Assembly (NCBI GenBank): GCA_903837025.1
Contig: CAILTC010000547.1
Location: forward strand, 1 to 6,066
Direction of reading: 5' to 3'
Length of the DNA: 6,066 nucleotides
DNA from: an uncultured Bacteroidota bacterium
GTDB taxonomy: Bacteria; Bacteroidota; Bacteroidia; Flavobacteriales; Flavobacteriaceae
A program made the position numbers and the translations under genes. Positions 3,867-6,066 of this stretch are shown piece after piece (positions within the stretch are counted from its first letter, which is position 1; each line of letters begins with the position of its first letter). The notes under the pieces were generated by a model. That model was given only the letters and a program-made list of their open reading frames with translations, did not search any database and was not told where the DNA came from.

Positions 3867-6066
3867 ATGCATAGCAACTTTACCTTTCTTCAACAGGAAT
3901 TCCCAGAAATCTACCGAGAGATTGCAGATGCCGAAAAACACACCTTTACGGCACCACGTTATGCTGCCTTATTGTGTCGAAGTACACTGGAAAAAACCAT
4001 GTTTTGGTTGTATAAAAACGATGAAGATTTAGAGTTGCCTTATGACACCAAATTGGGTGCCCTACTCCACAACGAAAGTTTCAAAAACATACTCAAACCA
4101 AGTATGCTAATGGAATTGGATATTGTACGCTTGAATGGTAACAATGCAGCCCATGGCAAAACCGTAAGGGCTTTAGATGCTTTGCAATCCTTGAAAAATA
4201 GTTTTCGCTTTTTGACTTTTTTAAGCAAATATTACAGCGAAAACAATCCTGACATTCCAGAGTTTGACGAAAGAGTAATTCCTTACGGAGATACCAATGA
4301 TAAAAATACCAAGCAACTCCAGGCACTTGCCGAAAAGCTGGAACAAGAACGCGCCGAAGCTCAAAAAGCATTAAAAGAACAAGAAAAACTAGCCGAAGAG
4401 AACGATTTACTACGCAAACAATTAGAAGCACAATTACAGCTTATTGCCGATCGTAAAGAGGAACGTTTTCAGGAAATTTCTGTAGAGCAAGCCATTCCGG
4501 AACTGACATCCGAACACCAAACACGTCTTTTATTAATCGACTTATTATTGAGAGAAGCCGGTTGGGATAAACTGAGAGAAGGGCGAGAAATAGAATTTGA
4601 AGTAAGCGGAATGCCACTGACTACCAATCCATCAGGAAAAGGTTTTGTCGATTATGTGCTATGGGGTGATAATGGTTTACCCTTGGCAGTGGTAGAAGCC
4701 AAAAGTACCATTCACTCTGCCTCCAAAGGAAAGCACCAAGCTAGTCTATATGCCGATTGTTTAGAAAAAAGTACGGGGCAACGTCCAATAATTTTTTACA
4801 GCAACGGTTTTGAAACCCATATTTGGGACGATACCTTTTATCCTGATAGAAAAGTACAAGGTTTTTATACTAAAGAAGAATTACAAGTTCTGATTGAAAG
4901 ACGTTTTGCACGTAAAGATCTAAGAGAATTTAGCGTAAATACAAATATAGCAGGACGGTATTATCAACTGGAAGCCATCAAACGAGTGGCAGAACATTTG
5001 GTAACCACTAACCAAAACAAACTCAAAGGAACGAGCAGAAAAGCCTTGTTGGTGATGGCAACCGGAAGCGGAAAAACAAGAACCGCAGCGGCTATAGTCG
5101 ATATGTTTACCAAATGCAATTGGGCAAAAAGAATATTGTTTTTGGCAGATAGGAACGCCTTGGTCACCCAAGCCAAAAATGCTTTCAAGGAACATTTGCC
5201 GCACTTGTCGGCAATTGATTTAACCAAAGAGAAAGAAGATAATGGTACCAGAGTGGTTTTTTCGACCTACCCAACGATCTTAAATAAAATTGACAGCCTC
5301 AAAACCGAAGACGAACGCTTTTATGGTGTAGGTCATTTTGATGTGATTATCATTGATGAAGCACACCGTTCTGTATATCAAAAATACCAATCTATCTTTA
5401 ATTATTTCGATTGTATACTAATTGGATTAACCGCTACTCCTAAAAAAGAAATCGATAAAAATACCTATGGTTTATTCGAAATTGAAGACGATAATCCAAC
5501 CTATGCCTACGAATTAAACAAAGCGGTTGCGGATAATTATCTAAAACCACCAAAAGCTTTTAAAATACCACTTAAATTTCCACGAGAAGGTATTGTCTAT
5601 GAGGATCTTTCAGAGGAAGACAAAAAGCGTTTCAAGGAACTCTTTGGAGTGCAATTTGGTGATGAAAACCAAGTATATAACGTAGATAAAAGCAAAATAA
5701 ATACTTGGTTGTACAATACCGATACCATCGACAAAGTATTAGACTATTTGATGACCAATGGTCAGAAAATTGCTGGAGGCGATAAATTGGGTAAGACCAT
5801 TCTTTTTGCAAAAAACCACAAACATGCCACTTTTATTGAGGAACGCTTCAATAAAAACTATCCGCAATATGGAGGTAGTTTCCTTCGGGTAATTGACAAT
5901 TACGAAGACAAAGCACAAGATTTGCTGGAGAAATTCTGTTTTGACAAAGGCGATGAAAAAGAGCCTCAAATTGCAGTTTCCGTAGATATGATGGATACTG
6001 GTGTTGATGCACCCAGAGTATTGAACTTAGTCTTTTTCAAAGAGGTAAAATCCTATTCCAAATACT
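3867..6066 (+). CDS. hsdR: Type I restriction enzyme R subunit (HsdR), 3' end outside window
   Basis: The frame stays open for 733 codons to the window edge. HsdR is the ATP-driven translocase and nuclease of type I restriction-modification; it acts with HsdM and HsdS to cut DNA lacking the host methylation. Residues about 10-115 form a DUF4145-like N-terminal domain (FTAPRYAALLCRSTLEK, NNAAHGKT), as in EcoKI-type HsdR. A charged coiled coil follows at about 147-200. The PD-(D/E)xK nuclease shows D262 (GFVDYVLW) and E277-A-K279 (VVEAKS). Helicase motifs are a Q-like RYYQLEAIK (364-372), Walker A ATGSGKT (398-404), DEAH (497-500), LTATP (521-525) and motif V VDMMDTGVDAP (706-716). Motif VI would start just past the end. 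All catalytic residues visible are intact. It starts 43 bp after the fusion gene without a clear terminator or strong promoter between, so co-transcription is likely. HsdR proteins usually run to about 1,000-1,170 residues, so roughly a third is missing. Confidence 0.95.
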   Translation, partial: MHSNFTFLQQEFPEIYREIADAEKHTFTAPRYAALLCRSTLEKTMFWLYKNDEDLELPYDTKLGALLHNESFKNILKPSMLMELDIVRLNGNNAAHGKTVRALDALQSLKNSFRFLTFLSKYYSENNPDIPEFDERVIPYGDTNDKNTKQLQALAEKLEQERAEAQKALKEQEKLAEENDLLRKQLEAQLQLIADRKEERFQEISVEQAIPELTSEHQTRLLLIDLLLREAGWDKLREGREIEFEVSGMPLTTNPSGKGFVDYVLWGDNGLPLAVVEAKSTIHSASKGKHQASLYADCLEKSTGQRPIIFYSNGFETHIWDDTFYPDRKVQGFYTKEELQVLIERRFARKDLREFSVNTNIAGRYYQLEAIKRVAEHLVTTNQNKLKGTSRKALLVMATGSGKTRTAAAIVDMFTKCNWAKRILFLADRNALVTQAKNAFKEHLPHLSAIDLTKEKEDNGTRVVFSTYPTILNKIDSLKTEDERFYGVGHFDVIIIDEAHRSVYQKYQSIFNYFDCILIGLTATPKKEIDKNTYGLFEIEDDNPTYAYELNKAVADNYLKPPKAFKIPLKFPREGIVYEDLSEEDKKRFKELFGVQFGDENQVYNVDKSKINTWLYNTDTIDKVLDYLMTNGQKIAGGDKLGKTILFAKNHKHATFIEERFNKNYPQYGGSFLRVIDNYEDKAQDLLEKFCFDKGDEKEPQIAVSVDMMDTGVDAPRVLNLVFFKEVKSYSKY

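Noticed and set aside
4040..4431. Reverse-strand open frames of 62 and 112 codons
   Set aside because: They lie opposite the strongly coding DUF4145 and coiled-coil part of hsdR, overlap each other in different frames, and show no recognisable domain.
4920..5227. Two overlapping reverse-strand open frames opposite the helicase domain
   Set aside because: They lie opposite the Walker A region of hsdR, and the peptides show no family features.

Overview
The window looks like AT-rich DNA from a member of the Bacteroidota, most likely a flavobacterium. The evidence is the low G+C, the near absence of Shine-Dalgarno sequences before the three genes, a possible TTTG/TAnnTTTG-type promoter, and an integrase N-terminus of the type common in that phylum. 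It reads as accessory, defence-type DNA rather than core genome.

Layout: (1) 1-104 is a compact regulatory region. It holds two 20/23-identical copies of an ACCGY-N6-GCGGT inverted-repeat site, the second ending on the start codon of the next gene. (2) 105-1187 is a complete class II Fic-domain protein (DUF4172, Fic, winged helix). (3) 1188-1672 is a gene-free stretch with layered repeats that resemble a recombination region: a 12-bp-period pair of GTTGGTACCCT, a short sequence like a tRNA-Ser 3' end, a perfect 34-bp palindrome followed by T-runs, a 12-bp-period pair of GTGACCCTATTA with an inverted third copy, and further dyads just before the next start. (4) 1673-3823 is one long uninterrupted frame whose two halves come from different families. 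Residues 1-205 are the arm-binding and core-binding parts of a tyrosine integrase. Residues 206-716 are a Schlafen/AlbA_2-type ATP-binding regulator (COG2865-like) that lacks its own N-terminus. (5) 3867 to the window end is the first 733 codons of hsdR, the restriction/translocase subunit of a type I restriction-modification system. It is cut just before helicase motif VI.

How it fits together: the chimeric gene and hsdR are separated by 43 bp on the same strand and probably share a transcript, with hsdM/hsdS expected nearby outside the window. AlbA_2/ATPase proteins and Fic proteins are familiar companions of type I R-M loci in Bacteroidota. The unusual point is that the AlbA_2 gene has lost its own start and is now read from an integrase start codon and promoter region. 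This could be a deletion scar from a decayed integrative element, a functional new fusion, or an assembly chimera. The sequence alone cannot decide which. The repeats in the linker of the fusion and the operator-like sites before fic are secondary points of interest.
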